Shown here in pieces: positions 8,086 to 16,450 of a DNA stretch of 64,000 bases. Where the stretch lies: positions 62,001 through 126,000 of the forward strand of contig NZ_NQKW01000002.1 of NCBI RefSeq assembly GCF_002252625.1. The letters are read 5' to 3'. The notes beneath the pieces are model-generated. The model saw only the letters and a program-made list of their open reading frames with translations, was not told the origin of the DNA and did no database searches. This DNA comes from Synechococcus sp. 1G10 (GTDB lineage Bacteria > Cyanobacteriota > Cyanobacteriia > PCC-6307 > Cyanobiaceae). The position numbers and the translations under genes were made by a program. The stretch's first letter is position 1; each line of letters begins with the position of its first letter.

Positions 8086-9849
8086 TCAGCTGTCCTTCGG
8101 CAGGGCCGACGCCGCCCGCAGGCTGCCCCACTCAAGTGTGCTGGCCAGGGGAATCGCGCGCTTGTGGAGTGCCTCCTCCAGGCGTCGCAGCAGTTCCCTC
8201 TTCATCGACCATTGCTGCCCCGGGGCCGTCTGAATCAGCACGCTGACCTCGATGCCCTGGGGATTCACAGCATCGACGGCCCTGAGCAGGGGGGGATCCA
8301 GCAACCGGCTCTTCCAGGGTGACTCCGCGGCGAAGGCCTCCAGTTCCTGCTGGATCACCCGCAGTGCCTGCCGCAACGAACCGATCCGATGGGAGAGGAC
8401 CAGGGAGATCAGGGCAGCGGAGCGGAGCTTGGTGTGGTTGACCAGACGATCGACCAGTCCATGCGGAACCACCATCAGCCGCTGATCGACCGTGCGGAAC
8501 TGGGCACTGAGGATGCCGATGTCGACCACCTCTCCGCTGGAGGAGCCCACTTCGACCCAGTCGCCGATGGCATAGCGATCCTCCAGAAGCACCACCAGGC
8601 CGGAAACAAAATCCCGCAGCAATCCCTGGAACACGAACACCAGGGCTCCGAGCAACGCGCCTCCGGCGAGCAGTCCGCTGGCGCTGATCCCACGGACGGC
8701 CTCCAGGTCGAAGGCCCACCACACCAGCAGAACAATCCCTGCAGCCAGGGTGATCAGCCGCTCGGTGACACTGCGCAGGGTTCGGTACCGTTGACGGCGG
8801 CGGGGAAGCTGGTCGGATGGCTGTCGGCCGCTCGACAGCCACTGTCGCAGCAGGAAGCTGGCCAGGGCCCGGACGATCAGCAGCACGACCGCCACCACCA
8901 GGATCTTGAAGAACAGCAGCCCCGGCTGCAGGAGAAGGTTCAGCCCGAGCGTGAACTGGCCGGGAAACGCCATCATCGCCAGCGCGCCCATCGACCTGGC
9001 GATCAAGAGAATGGCCACGAACAGGCCGACATTGATCAGGCTGGCGCTCTGGAGAAGCACGTCGAGGTGAACAGAGGTGCCCTGGTTGACCTGCTGGGCC
9101 TCCTGCAGACGGGCTTCCCAGCGTTGGGTCCGTTGCCAGAGTGCCAACAGCGCCACCATCAGAGCCACCAGCAGCAGCAGGGCCAGCGCCAGCAGGCTGA
9201 GGATGCGTGCACGCGACTCGGGCCGCAGCCACTCCCTGGCATGACGGAGGCGCGACTGGAGCGTGTTCCGCCATCGATCCGCCAGTTCAGCGGCGGGAAG
9301 GCCATTGAATCGGGAGTCCGCATCGGTGACCGTGAGCACGGGCATCGGGTCCCGTCCGGGAAAGCGGGCCTCCAGCACCGGAAGTCCCTCATTGCTCATG
9401 ATCGTGGCCAGGTTCACCTCATCGGGATTGCTGCGAGATGACCAGCGATGGATGTCGCAGGCGGGCTGGCCGGGAGTTTCGACACCCTGCTTTGACCGGA
9501 TGCTTCTGCTTACCCAGAAGTCGGCCAGCAATTCGCCCGGATTGCAGATCGCCTGGGGGGAATAGAGCAAGCGGAGGTTGTTCTCGATCAACCGTGCACG
9601 CAACTCAGCATCCGGCCCATCGGAATCGGTCAGCACCGGCACTGCCACAGTGATGGCCGGCACACCAAGAATCGACACCTTGGCGGTGTCGAAGCTTCCC
9701 ACCTGTGTTGTGACTGACTTCGACGCTTCGGCTGCAGATCTCTCTGTGCTCTGCCCTTTGACAGCGGCGATGGCATCGCTGCTGCCAAAGGGCCAGCCCA
9801 GGATCAGCGTCAGGCTGAGGGTCAGCAGGGCGGCGAGAAGGCGCGGCAT
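8086..9849 (-). CDS. Mechanosensitive ion channel, MscS family, with periplasmic N-terminal domain
   Basis: 587 aa. A signal peptide (about 1-29) is followed by a roughly 180-residue periplasmic domain, membrane segments near 215-237, 270-290, 305-330 and 362-382, and then the pore helix and MscS beta domain. The latter shows LVFVFQGLLRDFVSGLVVLLEDRYAIGDWVEVG (about 403-435), GEVVDIGILSAQFRTVD, and VPHGLV. MscS-type channels open under membrane tension to release osmolytes. The extra periplasmic domain resembles that of the larger cyanobacterial and plant-type MscS-like proteins more than E. coli MscS, which is half as long. Confidence 0.88.
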   Translation of the reverse strand: MPRLLAALLTLSLTLILGWPFGSSDAIAAVKGQSTERSAAEASKSVTTQVGSFDTAKVSILGVPAITVAVPVLTDSDGPDAELRARLIENNLRLLYSPQAICNPGELLADFWVSRSIRSKQGVETPGQPACDIHRWSSRSNPDEVNLATIMSNEGLPVLEARFPGRDPMPVLTVTDADSRFNGLPAAELADRWRNTLQSRLRHAREWLRPESRARILSLLALALLLLVALMVALLALWQRTQRWEARLQEAQQVNQGTSVHLDVLLQSASLINVGLFVAILLIARSMGALAMMAFPGQFTLGLNLLLQPGLLFFKILVVAVVLLIVRALASFLLRQWLSSGRQPSDQLPRRRQRYRTLRSVTERLITLAAGIVLLVWWAFDLEAVRGISASGLLAGGALLGALVFVFQGLLRDFVSGLVVLLEDRYAIGDWVEVGSSSGEVVDIGILSAQFRTVDQRLMVVPHGLVDRLVNHTKLRSAALISLVLSHRIGSLRQALRVIQQELEAFAAESPWKSRLLDPPLLRAVDAVNPQGIEVSVLIQTAPGQQWSMKRELLRRLEEALHKRAIPLASTLEWGSLRAASALPKDS

Positions 9850-9903
9850 ACAGGCCCGGCGAACAGGTTATTCGTTCTAAGACGCTTCACTCCTCCCCAC
9901 GCT

Positions 9904-10086
9904 TCAGTTCGACTGCAGGTTGAACACAGGGGAGAACTCAGCCAGCTCCCGGATCCGCGGCAGATCTTCGGGGCGAGCGTTCACCCGGAAGCGGGGACGG
10001 ATCTCGGTATAACTGTTAGGCACAGCAGCATTGAGAACGAGGAACCGATTGAGTCCTATGTCGCCCTCCAACTCGGGCTCAAGGGC
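9904..10086 (-). pseudogene. OsmC-family C-terminal remnant
   Basis: The minus strand between an in-frame TAA (10087-10089) and TGA (9904-9906) encodes about 60 residues that match the C-terminal end of OsmC/Ohr-fold proteins. The recognisable pieces are ELEGDIGLNRFLVLN, SYTEIRPRFRV, EDLPRIRELAEFSPVFN. The N-terminal half, including the first catalytic Cys region, is missing, and there is no start codon in a suitable position. It is most simply a degraded organic-peroxide/osmotic-stress protein gene between mscS and glgX. It could also be a short expressed relic; I consider that unlikely. Confidence 0.65.
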
Positions 10087-10121
10087 TTAGTTCGCAATCC
10101 CACGCACGGCGGCTCATCGGC

Positions 10122-12203
10122 TCACTGCTCCGCCTGTTCCTGGAGGGCGAAGACCGCCACCAGCGAGCGCGGTTCAACCCGTTGATGGGTCGTCGTCAAC
10201 GCAGGGGAGGACCCCCAGTCGTGAATGTCGTCAGGGCTGGGCTGGGCGGTGTCGATCCAGCATCGCCAGAGCGTGCCCCAACCCTCGACCGGCGGCAGCT
10301 CGAAGGAAAGAGCCTCCCAGAAGGCATTCACCATCAGGTGCACCCGGAACCGGTTGGCGATGCTGCGGATCGTCAGGGCGAAGGAGCGCGACTGCTCACT
10401 CCAGTCGGGCTGGTCCAGAGCCACCCCGTGCCAGTCGATCCGGCTTTCGCGCAGCAGGTCGTTGAGGCTGAGCCGGCGTTGATCGATCACCACATCTCTG
10501 TGCATCCGCGCAGCCACGAGCTGCTTCACGAAGCGATGGACGTCAGCGTGACGCTCCAGCAGCGACCAGTCGAACCAGCTGAGCGGATTGTCCTGGCAGT
10601 AGGCGTTGTTGTTGCCGGCCTGGCTGCGGCACACCTCATCGCCCATCGCCAGCATCGGGGAGCCGATGGCCAGCAGCAGCACAGCCAGAAAATTGCGGAT
10701 CTGCCGCTGGCGCAGCGCTTGAACGCCGGGGTCGTCGCTGGGGCCTTCCACGCCGCAGTTCCAGCTGGCGTTATCGGTGGCACCGTCGCGATTGGCTTCG
10801 CCATTGGCATCGTTGTGCTTCTCGCTGTAAGCCACCAGATCGGCCAGGGTGAACCCGTCGTGGCAGGTGATGAAGTTGACGCTCTGTTCCGCCTCCCGCT
10901 CCTCGTGGCCGTAGAGGTCGGGGCTGCCCAGCAGCCGCAGCGCCGCCCTGGGCACCTGCCCGGGGTCCCCCTTGAGGAACCGGCGCAGGTCGTCGCGGAA
11001 CTGGCCGTTCCATTCCTGCCAGCTGTCGCCGATGAAGCTGCCCACCTGATACAGCCCCGCCGCATCCCAGGCCTCGGCGATCAGCTTGGTTCCGGCGAGC
11101 ACCGGATCGGTCTCGATGTCGAACAGCACCGGCGGCAGACGATGCGGCTGGCCGGTTTCATCGCGAGAGAGCACCGAAGCCAGATCGAAGCGGAACCCAT
11201 CCACATGCATGCACTGCACCCAGTGGCGCAGGCTGTGGCGGATCAGACGGCGAACCACCGGGTTGTTGGCATTGAGCGTGTTGCCGCAGCCACTGAAATT
11301 GGCGTAGCGGCTGCGGTCGGCCTCCAGGTGGTAGTAAGACTCGTTGGCCAGCCCCCGAAAGCAGAAGCTGGGCCCGCGCTCATCCCCTTCAGCGGTGTGG
11401 TTGAACACCACGTCGAGAATCACCTCGATGCCGGCGCGATGCAGGGCCTTCACCATGTCGCGGAATTCGTCCAGCGGCGCCAGCGGATCCCGGCTGGAGC
11501 AGTAGCTGCTGTGGGGAGCCAGCAAGGAAACAGGTGAATAGCCCCAGTAGTTGCTGAGCCCAACGGGTGCATCGAGCGGATCGAACTGGAACACCGGCAG
11601 CAACTCCACCGCCGTGATGCCCAGATCCACCAGGTAGGGGATCTTCTCCACCAGGCCGGCATAGGTGCCTGCCCGCTCCGGGGCCACGCCGGAGCTGGGG
11701 TGACGGGTGAAGCCCCTCACATGCAGTTCGTAGATCACCGTCTCGGCATGGGAGCGCTGCAGCGGCCGGTCCCCCTCCCAGTCGTAGAGGGCGGGGTCGG
11801 CCACCACGCTCTTCATCGCGGTGGCATGACCATCGGCGCTGGAGCGGCCCTGGGTGCGCCTGTAACCAGGGGGGGTGACGACCGCCAGCCCATAGGGATC
11901 GAGCAGAAGGTTGCGCTCATCGAAGCGGAGCCCCAGGTCCGGCCGATGGGGTCCAGAGACCCGATAGCCATAGAGCTGGCCGGCGCCGATGCCATCGACA
12001 AGGCAATGCCAGTAGTGGTATGCGCGGTGACGGGTGGGATCCAGCCGCACCACCCGAGTGGCTTCCGCCGCATCCTCACGCTCAAACAGCAACAGCTCCA
12101 CCGCAGTGGCGTATTTCGAATAGACGCTGAAGTTGACCCCACCCCCCAAGACCGTGGCGCCAAGGGGCGCGCTGCGGCCGTTCCAGATGGTTGTCGATCC
12201 CAT
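10122..12203 (-). CDS. glgX: Glycogen debranching enzyme (isoamylase-type, GH13)
   Basis: 693 aa from ATG at 12203. The frame stays open far upstream, but that part is antisense to the transketolase-like gene. The N-terminal CBM48-like domain (APLGATVLGGGVNFSVYSKYATAVELLLF) precedes a GH13 barrel. Barrel motifs are DVVFNHTAEGD (region I), GFRFDLAS with the nucleophile Asp, IAEAWD with the acid/base Glu, and FITCHDGFTL. It hydrolyses alpha-1,6 branches of glycogen during mobilisation. It is divergent from the transketolase-like gene (99-bp gap), which fits a shared carbon-metabolism role. Confidence 0.9.
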   Translation of the reverse strand: MGSTTIWNGRSAPLGATVLGGGVNFSVYSKYATAVELLLFEREDAAEATRVVRLDPTRHRAYHYWHCLVDGIGAGQLYGYRVSGPHRPDLGLRFDERNLLLDPYGLAVVTPPGYRRTQGRSSADGHATAMKSVVADPALYDWEGDRPLQRSHAETVIYELHVRGFTRHPSSGVAPERAGTYAGLVEKIPYLVDLGITAVELLPVFQFDPLDAPVGLSNYWGYSPVSLLAPHSSYCSSRDPLAPLDEFRDMVKALHRAGIEVILDVVFNHTAEGDERGPSFCFRGLANESYYHLEADRSRYANFSGCGNTLNANNPVVRRLIRHSLRHWVQCMHVDGFRFDLASVLSRDETGQPHRLPPVLFDIETDPVLAGTKLIAEAWDAAGLYQVGSFIGDSWQEWNGQFRDDLRRFLKGDPGQVPRAALRLLGSPDLYGHEEREAEQSVNFITCHDGFTLADLVAYSEKHNDANGEANRDGATDNASWNCGVEGPSDDPGVQALRQRQIRNFLAVLLLAIGSPMLAMGDEVCRSQAGNNNAYCQDNPLSWFDWSLLERHADVHRFVKQLVAARMHRDVVIDQRRLSLNDLLRESRIDWHGVALDQPDWSEQSRSFALTIRSIANRFRVHLMVNAFWEALSFELPPVEGWGTLWRCWIDTAQPSPDDIHDWGSSPALTTTHQRVEPRSLVAVFALQEQAEQ

Positions 12204-12302
12204 GCCCTGAACCGTCGGCCGGTGAGTGAAGACTTCATCTTCTGACCTCAGCGGCGAGCTCGCCCAGAAGTGCTGGAATGCGGCCACTCCCTGAGCGCCG
12301 TC

Positions 12303-14219
12303 ATGACCGCCACCATCACCAACCCATTCCCGATCGATCTGGATGCCTTCCAGCCGCTTGCTCTCGATCCTGATCAGCCCAGCCTGAGCGCCAGCCAGCG
12401 GGAGGCGCTGAAAGCCAACATCCAGCTCTGCCGAGACGCGATCATCTTCTTCACCGCCACCGGTGCGGCCCGGGGCGTGGGCGGTCACAGCGGCGGGCCG
12501 TTCGACACGGTGCCGGAGGTGATGATCCTCGATGCCTTCTTCCGCGGCAAGCCGGACCAGTTCCTGCCGGTGTTCTTCGATGAGGCCGGCCACCGGGTGG
12601 CCACCCAGTACCTGATCAGCGTGCTGCGGGGCGAGCTGCCGGCCGAGGCGCTGCTGCAATACCGCGCCGCCCACTCCAGGCTGCCGGGCCATCCGGAGCT
12701 GGGTTTCACTCCTGGTGTGCAGTTCAGCTCGGGCCGGCTCGGTCACCTCTGGCCGTTCGTGAACGGCGTCGCCCTGGCCCACCCCGGCAAAACCCTGTTC
12801 TGCCTCGGCTCCGACGGCGCCCAGCAGGAGGGCGATGACGCCGAGGCGGCCCGCTTCGCGGTGGCTCACGGGCTGAACGTGAAGCTGGTGATCGATGACA
12901 ACGACGTGACGATCGCCGGGCATCCCTCCCAGTACCAGCCCGGCTACGACCTGGAGCGCACCCTCGCTGGCCATGGTCTCGCCACTCTCACCGGCGACGG
13001 TGAGGACCTCGACGATCTGTATGGCCGCCTCTGCCGCGCCGTGGGCACGAACGGCCCCGTCGCGGTGATCAACAAGCGGCCGATGGCGGTGGGAATCGAG
13101 GGTCTGGAGGGCACAACCCACGGCCACGACGTGATCCCGGTGGACCTGGCGATCGCCTACCTGGAGCAGCGCGGCCAGAACGGTGCCGCCACCTATCTCA
13201 AGGGCATCGTCAAACCCGCCAATCCCGCCACCTTCCTCGGTTCAGGCCAGCGGCTGGAGGCCAATCGCAACGTGTTCGGCGATGTGGTGGTGGAGATCCT
13301 GGGCGCCATGACGCCTGAAACCCGCAAGGACAGCGTGCTGGTGGTGGACAGCGACCTGGAGGGCTCCTGCGGCCTGGCCCAGATCCGCAAGGCCCATCCG
13401 GAGATCTTCGTGAGCGGCGGCATTATGGAGCGGGCAAATTTCTCGGCGGCCGCCGGATTCGGCATGGAGGCCGGCCGCCAGGGGATCTTCGCCACCTTCA
13501 GCGCCTTCCTGGAGATGATCATCTCCGAGGTCACCATGGCGCGGCTGAACGGGGCCAATGTGCTCAGTCACTTCTCCCATGCCGGCATCGACGACATGGC
13601 CGACAACACCTGCCATTTCGGTCTCAACAACTGCTTTGCAGACAACGGACTGGAGGAGAACGACAGCACCCGCCTCTATTTCCCGGCTGATGCGGCCCAG
13701 ATGAAGGCCTGTGTGAAGGCCGTGTTCGCTGATCCCGGCCTGCGCTTCATCTTCTCCACCCGCTCGAAGGTGCCCAATCTGCTTGATGCCGCCGGCAATG
13801 AACTGCACGGTGAGGGCTACAGCTTTGAGAGCGGCAAAGATGAGCTGGTGCGGGAGGGCAGCGCCGGCTATGTGGTGAGCTTCGGTGAGTGCCTCTACCG
13901 CGCCCTTGATGCGGTGGAGCGGCTGCGGGCAGAGGGACATGATGTGGGTCTGATCAACAAACCCACCCTCAATGTGGTGGATGAAGCCATGATCGCCAGG
14001 GCGGGCGCCTCCCCCTTCGTGCTGGTGGTGGAATCCTTCAACCGCCGCACCGGCCTCGGCAGCCGCTACGGCACCTGGCTGCTGGAGCGGGGCTTCACCC
14101 CCCGCTACGGCCACCTGGGCACCCACAAGGAGGGCTGCGGCGGCCTCTGGGAGCAGTTCCCCCACCAGGGCCTCGATCCCGACGGGATCATCAGCCACGT
14201 CAAGGGCCTGCTGGGCTGA
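12303..14219 (+). CDS. Transketolase-like thiamine-diphosphate enzyme
   Basis: 638 aa from ATG at 12303 (MTATITNP). The N-terminal TPP-binding half has GGHSGGPFDTVPE, LGFTPGVQFSSGRLGHLWPFVNG and the TPP motif GSDGAQQEGDDAEAARFAVAHGLNVKLVIDDN. The pyrimidine-binding half has FVSGGIMERANFSAAAGFGMEAG, and a transketolase C-terminal domain follows (FVLVVESFNRRTGLGSRYGTWL). It is more like the atypical cyanobacterial transketolase paralogues than the canonical 670-residue Calvin-cycle enzyme, so the exact donor and acceptor sugars are uncertain. It is divergent from glgX. Confidence 0.82.
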   Translation: MTATITNPFPIDLDAFQPLALDPDQPSLSASQREALKANIQLCRDAIIFFTATGAARGVGGHSGGPFDTVPEVMILDAFFRGKPDQFLPVFFDEAGHRVATQYLISVLRGELPAEALLQYRAAHSRLPGHPELGFTPGVQFSSGRLGHLWPFVNGVALAHPGKTLFCLGSDGAQQEGDDAEAARFAVAHGLNVKLVIDDNDVTIAGHPSQYQPGYDLERTLAGHGLATLTGDGEDLDDLYGRLCRAVGTNGPVAVINKRPMAVGIEGLEGTTHGHDVIPVDLAIAYLEQRGQNGAATYLKGIVKPANPATFLGSGQRLEANRNVFGDVVVEILGAMTPETRKDSVLVVDSDLEGSCGLAQIRKAHPEIFVSGGIMERANFSAAAGFGMEAGRQGIFATFSAFLEMIISEVTMARLNGANVLSHFSHAGIDDMADNTCHFGLNNCFADNGLEENDSTRLYFPADAAQMKACVKAVFADPGLRFIFSTRSKVPNLLDAAGNELHGEGYSFESGKDELVREGSAGYVVSFGECLYRALDAVERLRAEGHDVGLINKPTLNVVDEAMIARAGASPFVLVVESFNRRTGLGSRYGTWLLERGFTPRYGHLGTHKEGCGGLWEQFPHQGLDPDGIISHVKGLLG

Positions 14220-14225
14220 GGCCGA

Positions 14226-14987
14226 TCACCCGTTCCTGCTGATGACAGGGGGATCAGGCGCTGAAGCGTGAGACGTGAATGGTGAAGGGGGTGCCACCAG
14301 GGGACGGTTCATGGCCTCGCGGGCCTCAAGCCAGCGTTGGGATTCGGGCATGTCCAGGCAGTCGTCGAACCAGGGGCCGCCGAGCGTGTAGTGCAGCACC
14401 TTCGCTGCAGCCGGAATCGGTTGCACTCCCACCAGCACGTTCCACTCCGGCGGCAGTTCGCCGATCTCCCGATCCGCCAGCCAGCGGAACTGGTGCAGCT
14501 CCAGCCCCGTGGCCGTGTTCACAAACTCCGGAGTCAGCGCCGTGCAGCGCTCGCAGTTGAACAGCACCACCGACGACCAGTTCTTGCGGCCATAGGGCGT
14601 CTGCGGCATGCCCTGGAACTTCAGCCCCTCCTCACACTCGTGCTGGTGCTTCACCACCTGAACCGCCATGCTCTCGTCGCGCAGCGCCCAGAGTTCGGCG
14701 ATGTCGCCCAGGCAGAGCATGTCGGCGTCGATGAACAGGGCCCAGCCCTGGTAGCCGGCCAGCCATGGCACCAGGAAGCGGCTGAAGGAGAAATCGGTGC
14801 TCTGATTCGGGTCACGCTCCCGGGTGTACACGCCCCTGAGCTGATCGAGCCGCACCTGGCCGATCTGCACCGGGATGCTGGCGTGGGCCTGGAACGAGGC
14901 GGTGAGCACGTTCACGGCCACCTCTTCGCGGCGGTCGTAGCCGATGAACACCCGCGCCACTGGGGCGCCGTTGATGTCGTGGGTCAT
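14226..14987 (-). CDS. Glycosyltransferase, GT8-like, coupled to acsF
   Basis: 253 aa. A Rossmann-like nucleotide-sugar fold is indicated by VFIGYDRREEVAVNVL at the N-terminus and the metal-binding DxD motif in ALFIDADMLCLGD (about residue 90). FSRFLVPWLAGYQGWALF precedes it, and HYTLGGPWFDD near the C-terminus matches the conserved His/Gly-rich block of GT8-type retaining enzymes. No membrane segment is visible, so it is likely cytoplasmic. The start ATG overlaps the acsF stop (ATGA at 14984-14987), implying translational coupling. The acceptor is unknown. The TGA is followed six bases later by the convergent transketolase-like gene end. Confidence 0.8.
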   Translation of the reverse strand: MTHDINGAPVARVFIGYDRREEVAVNVLTASFQAHASIPVQIGQVRLDQLRGVYTRERDPNQSTDFSFSRFLVPWLAGYQGWALFIDADMLCLGDIAELWALRDESMAVQVVKHQHECEEGLKFQGMPQTPYGRKNWSSVVLFNCERCTALTPEFVNTATGLELHQFRWLADREIGELPPEWNVLVGVQPIPAAAKVLHYTLGGPWFDDCLDMPESQRWLEAREAMNRPLVAPPSPFTSHASAPDPPVISRNG

Positions 14988-16012
14988 GCCGCTGAAGCCG
15001 GAACCATCGGCTGCAGGAATTGCTGGAGCAGCAGCTGCCCGAAGCGCAGCCGCCGACCCAGTTGCCTCAGGGGCCCGGCACCCTCGGCCTTGCCGGCCTG
15101 CAGCTCGCGGTGGCAGGCCACCATCCGGTCGCGCAGTTCCAGGTAGCGGCTGCCCTCAAGGTCGAACACCCAGGGGAAGGCGCGGCGGGCGGTGCGGTTG
15201 GTCTGGCGCATCACCTCGGCATCGAAGGCGGCGGGATCCATGCCCAGCAGACGGTAGAAGTCGCCCCGCTCGCACACCGTCAGGCTGTGGGTGAGGAACA
15301 CACTCCAGAGGAAGAAGCGGCTGAGCAGCCGTCCGCGCAGGCCATGGCGCAGGCCGGGCCAGCAACGGATCAGCATGTTGAAGATGTCGCCGTGGCGGTT
15401 CTCGTCCTGGCACCAGGGTTCGAAGAAATCGAACAGCGGCGTAAAATTATTATCTGGGCTCGCCTTGAGATGGCGATCGATCAGAATGTAGCGCCAGTAG
15501 CCTATTTTCTCGGAGAGAAACACGCTGTAGAGCACCCAGCTGAGCGGGAACCAGGTGATCGGCCGCCTGGTGCTGAGCTTGGGCAGATCGAGTGTGATGC
15601 CCTCGGCGACCAGCGCCCGGTTGAGGAAGCCGGCATGGCGGGCCTCATCCCGCGCCATCAGCTGGAACAGGCGTCCGAGCTCGGGGCGCTCCGCCTGGAA
15701 AAGGCGCCTGGAGAGTTCCTTGAACAGCAGGAACCCCGAGAACTCCGACACGCAGGAGCGGACCAGGTAGCTCTCATAGGCCTCCTTCTCCTCCGGGCTG
15801 AGGTCCTTGAGACGATCCAGCGGTGCCTTGCGATCGAAGTGGTCGCGGTTGTAGTCGGCCTCCATTTCGTTGAGCATCGCCTCGAAGGCCGGCCGCTGGC
15901 CATTGATGTCGGTGCGGGCCGCCTTCTCGATCTCGGTGGTGTAGAAGCGCGGCGTGAGCAGGTCCTCGCGCAGGTGCGGGGTGGTGGCCGGGGCTGCAGT
16001 GGCGGTGGTCAT
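14984..16012 (-). CDS. acsF: Mg-protoporphyrin IX monomethyl ester (oxidative) cyclase
   Basis: 342 aa from ATG at 16012 (MTTATAAPA); an upstream ATG at 16054 would add 14 atypical residues. AcsF/ChlA forms ring E of chlorophyll using O2 and a di-iron centre. Visible ligand motifs are E..RR-type helix SCVSEFSGFLLFKELSRR, the EARH motif in MARDEARHAGFLNRAL, and DENRHGDIFNML, with the conserved block TPRFYTTEI...AAR near the start. Cyanobacteria commonly carry two copies, one serving low oxygen (ChlAII, beside ho2 and hemN in Synechocystis). The nearby HO-HemN fusion makes that role plausible here, as inference. It is divergent from an ArsR-type gene and overlaps the glycosyltransferase downstream by four bases. 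Confidence 0.93.
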   Translation of the reverse strand: MTTATAAPATTPHLREDLLTPRFYTTEIEKAARTDINGQRPAFEAMLNEMEADYNRDHFDRKAPLDRLKDLSPEEKEAYESYLVRSCVSEFSGFLLFKELSRRLFQAERPELGRLFQLMARDEARHAGFLNRALVAEGITLDLPKLSTRRPITWFPLSWVLYSVFLSEKIGYWRYILIDRHLKASPDNNFTPLFDFFEPWCQDENRHGDIFNMLIRCWPGLRHGLRGRLLSRFFLWSVFLTHSLTVCERGDFYRLLGMDPAAFDAEVMRQTNRTARRAFPWVFDLEGSRYLELRDRMVACHRELQAGKAEGAGPLRQLGRRLRFGQLLLQQFLQPMVPASAA

Positions 16013-16040
16013 CGGCAGGTGTGCGCTCTGACGCGAAATG

Positions 16041-16060
16041 CATAACGACAACATGATACT
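16041..16060. promoter_or_regulatory. Possible regulator site between acsF and arsR
   Basis: The interval 16013-16144 separates acsF from the divergent ArsR-family gene and must hold both promoters. At 16041-16060 the plus strand reads GCAT, AAC, GACAACA, TGATAC. A similar arrangement, GCAT directly followed by GACAACA and ending TTATAC, is present on the minus strand upstream of the HO-HemN gene (about 1693-1715). I base the call only on this resemblance. No clear -35/-10 pair is visible for either gene. Confidence 0.25.
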
Positions 16061-16144
16061 ACGAAAGGCCGTCTTTGCATTCCAGCGTTGCTGCGGCAGC
16101 GCGCTAAAATCTCATTGCAGCCTGTGCTCCCGCGTGACGCCGCC

Positions 16145-16450
16145 ATGGAAGCCCTTGCCGACTACTTCAAGGTGTTCTCCGAGCCCAACCGCCTCACGGT
16201 TCTGGAGGCCCTGCGCTCCGGAGCCCTCAATGTCACCGCGGTGGTGGAGAAGACCGGCCTCAGTCAGGCGCTGGTCTCGAAGCACCTCAAGTTGCTGATG
16301 ATCGCCGGTGTGGTGCGCCGCCGGCCCGAGGGCAGCCTCGTCTTCTACGACGTGATCGACAAGGGGGTGTTCCGGTTGATGGCCCAGTCCGAAAAGCTGC
16401 TGCTGGCTGCCCGCCGCCAGCAACTCGATGATCTGGCGGCGATCTTCTGA
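16145..16450 (+). CDS. ArsR-family winged-helix repressor lacking cysteines
   Basis: 101 aa from ATG at 16145; a longer frame from 16088 lacks family support. The HTH is clear: FSEPNRLTVLEALRSGALNVTAVVEKTGLSQALVSKHLKLLMIAGVVRRRPEGSLVFYDV. ArsR/SmtB proteins usually dissociate from DNA on binding metals through Cys or His. This one contains no cysteine and no His cluster, so a metal-thiolate sensor is unlikely and its ligand is unknown. It is divergent from acsF, and its stop overlaps the start of the pentapeptide gene (TGATG), so it heads the exporter operon to 22492. It probably regulates that operon and perhaps acsF. Confidence 0.88.
   Translation: MEALADYFKVFSEPNRLTVLEALRSGALNVTAVVEKTGLSQALVSKHLKLLMIAGVVRRRPEGSLVFYDVIDKGVFRLMAQSEKLLLAARRQQLDDLAAIF

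Noticed and set aside
12204-13127. The minus-strand frame of glgX stays open for another 308 codons upstream
   Set aside because: This part is exactly antisense to the transketolase-like gene and has no GlgX similarity; the family start MGSTTIWNG at 12203 is clear.
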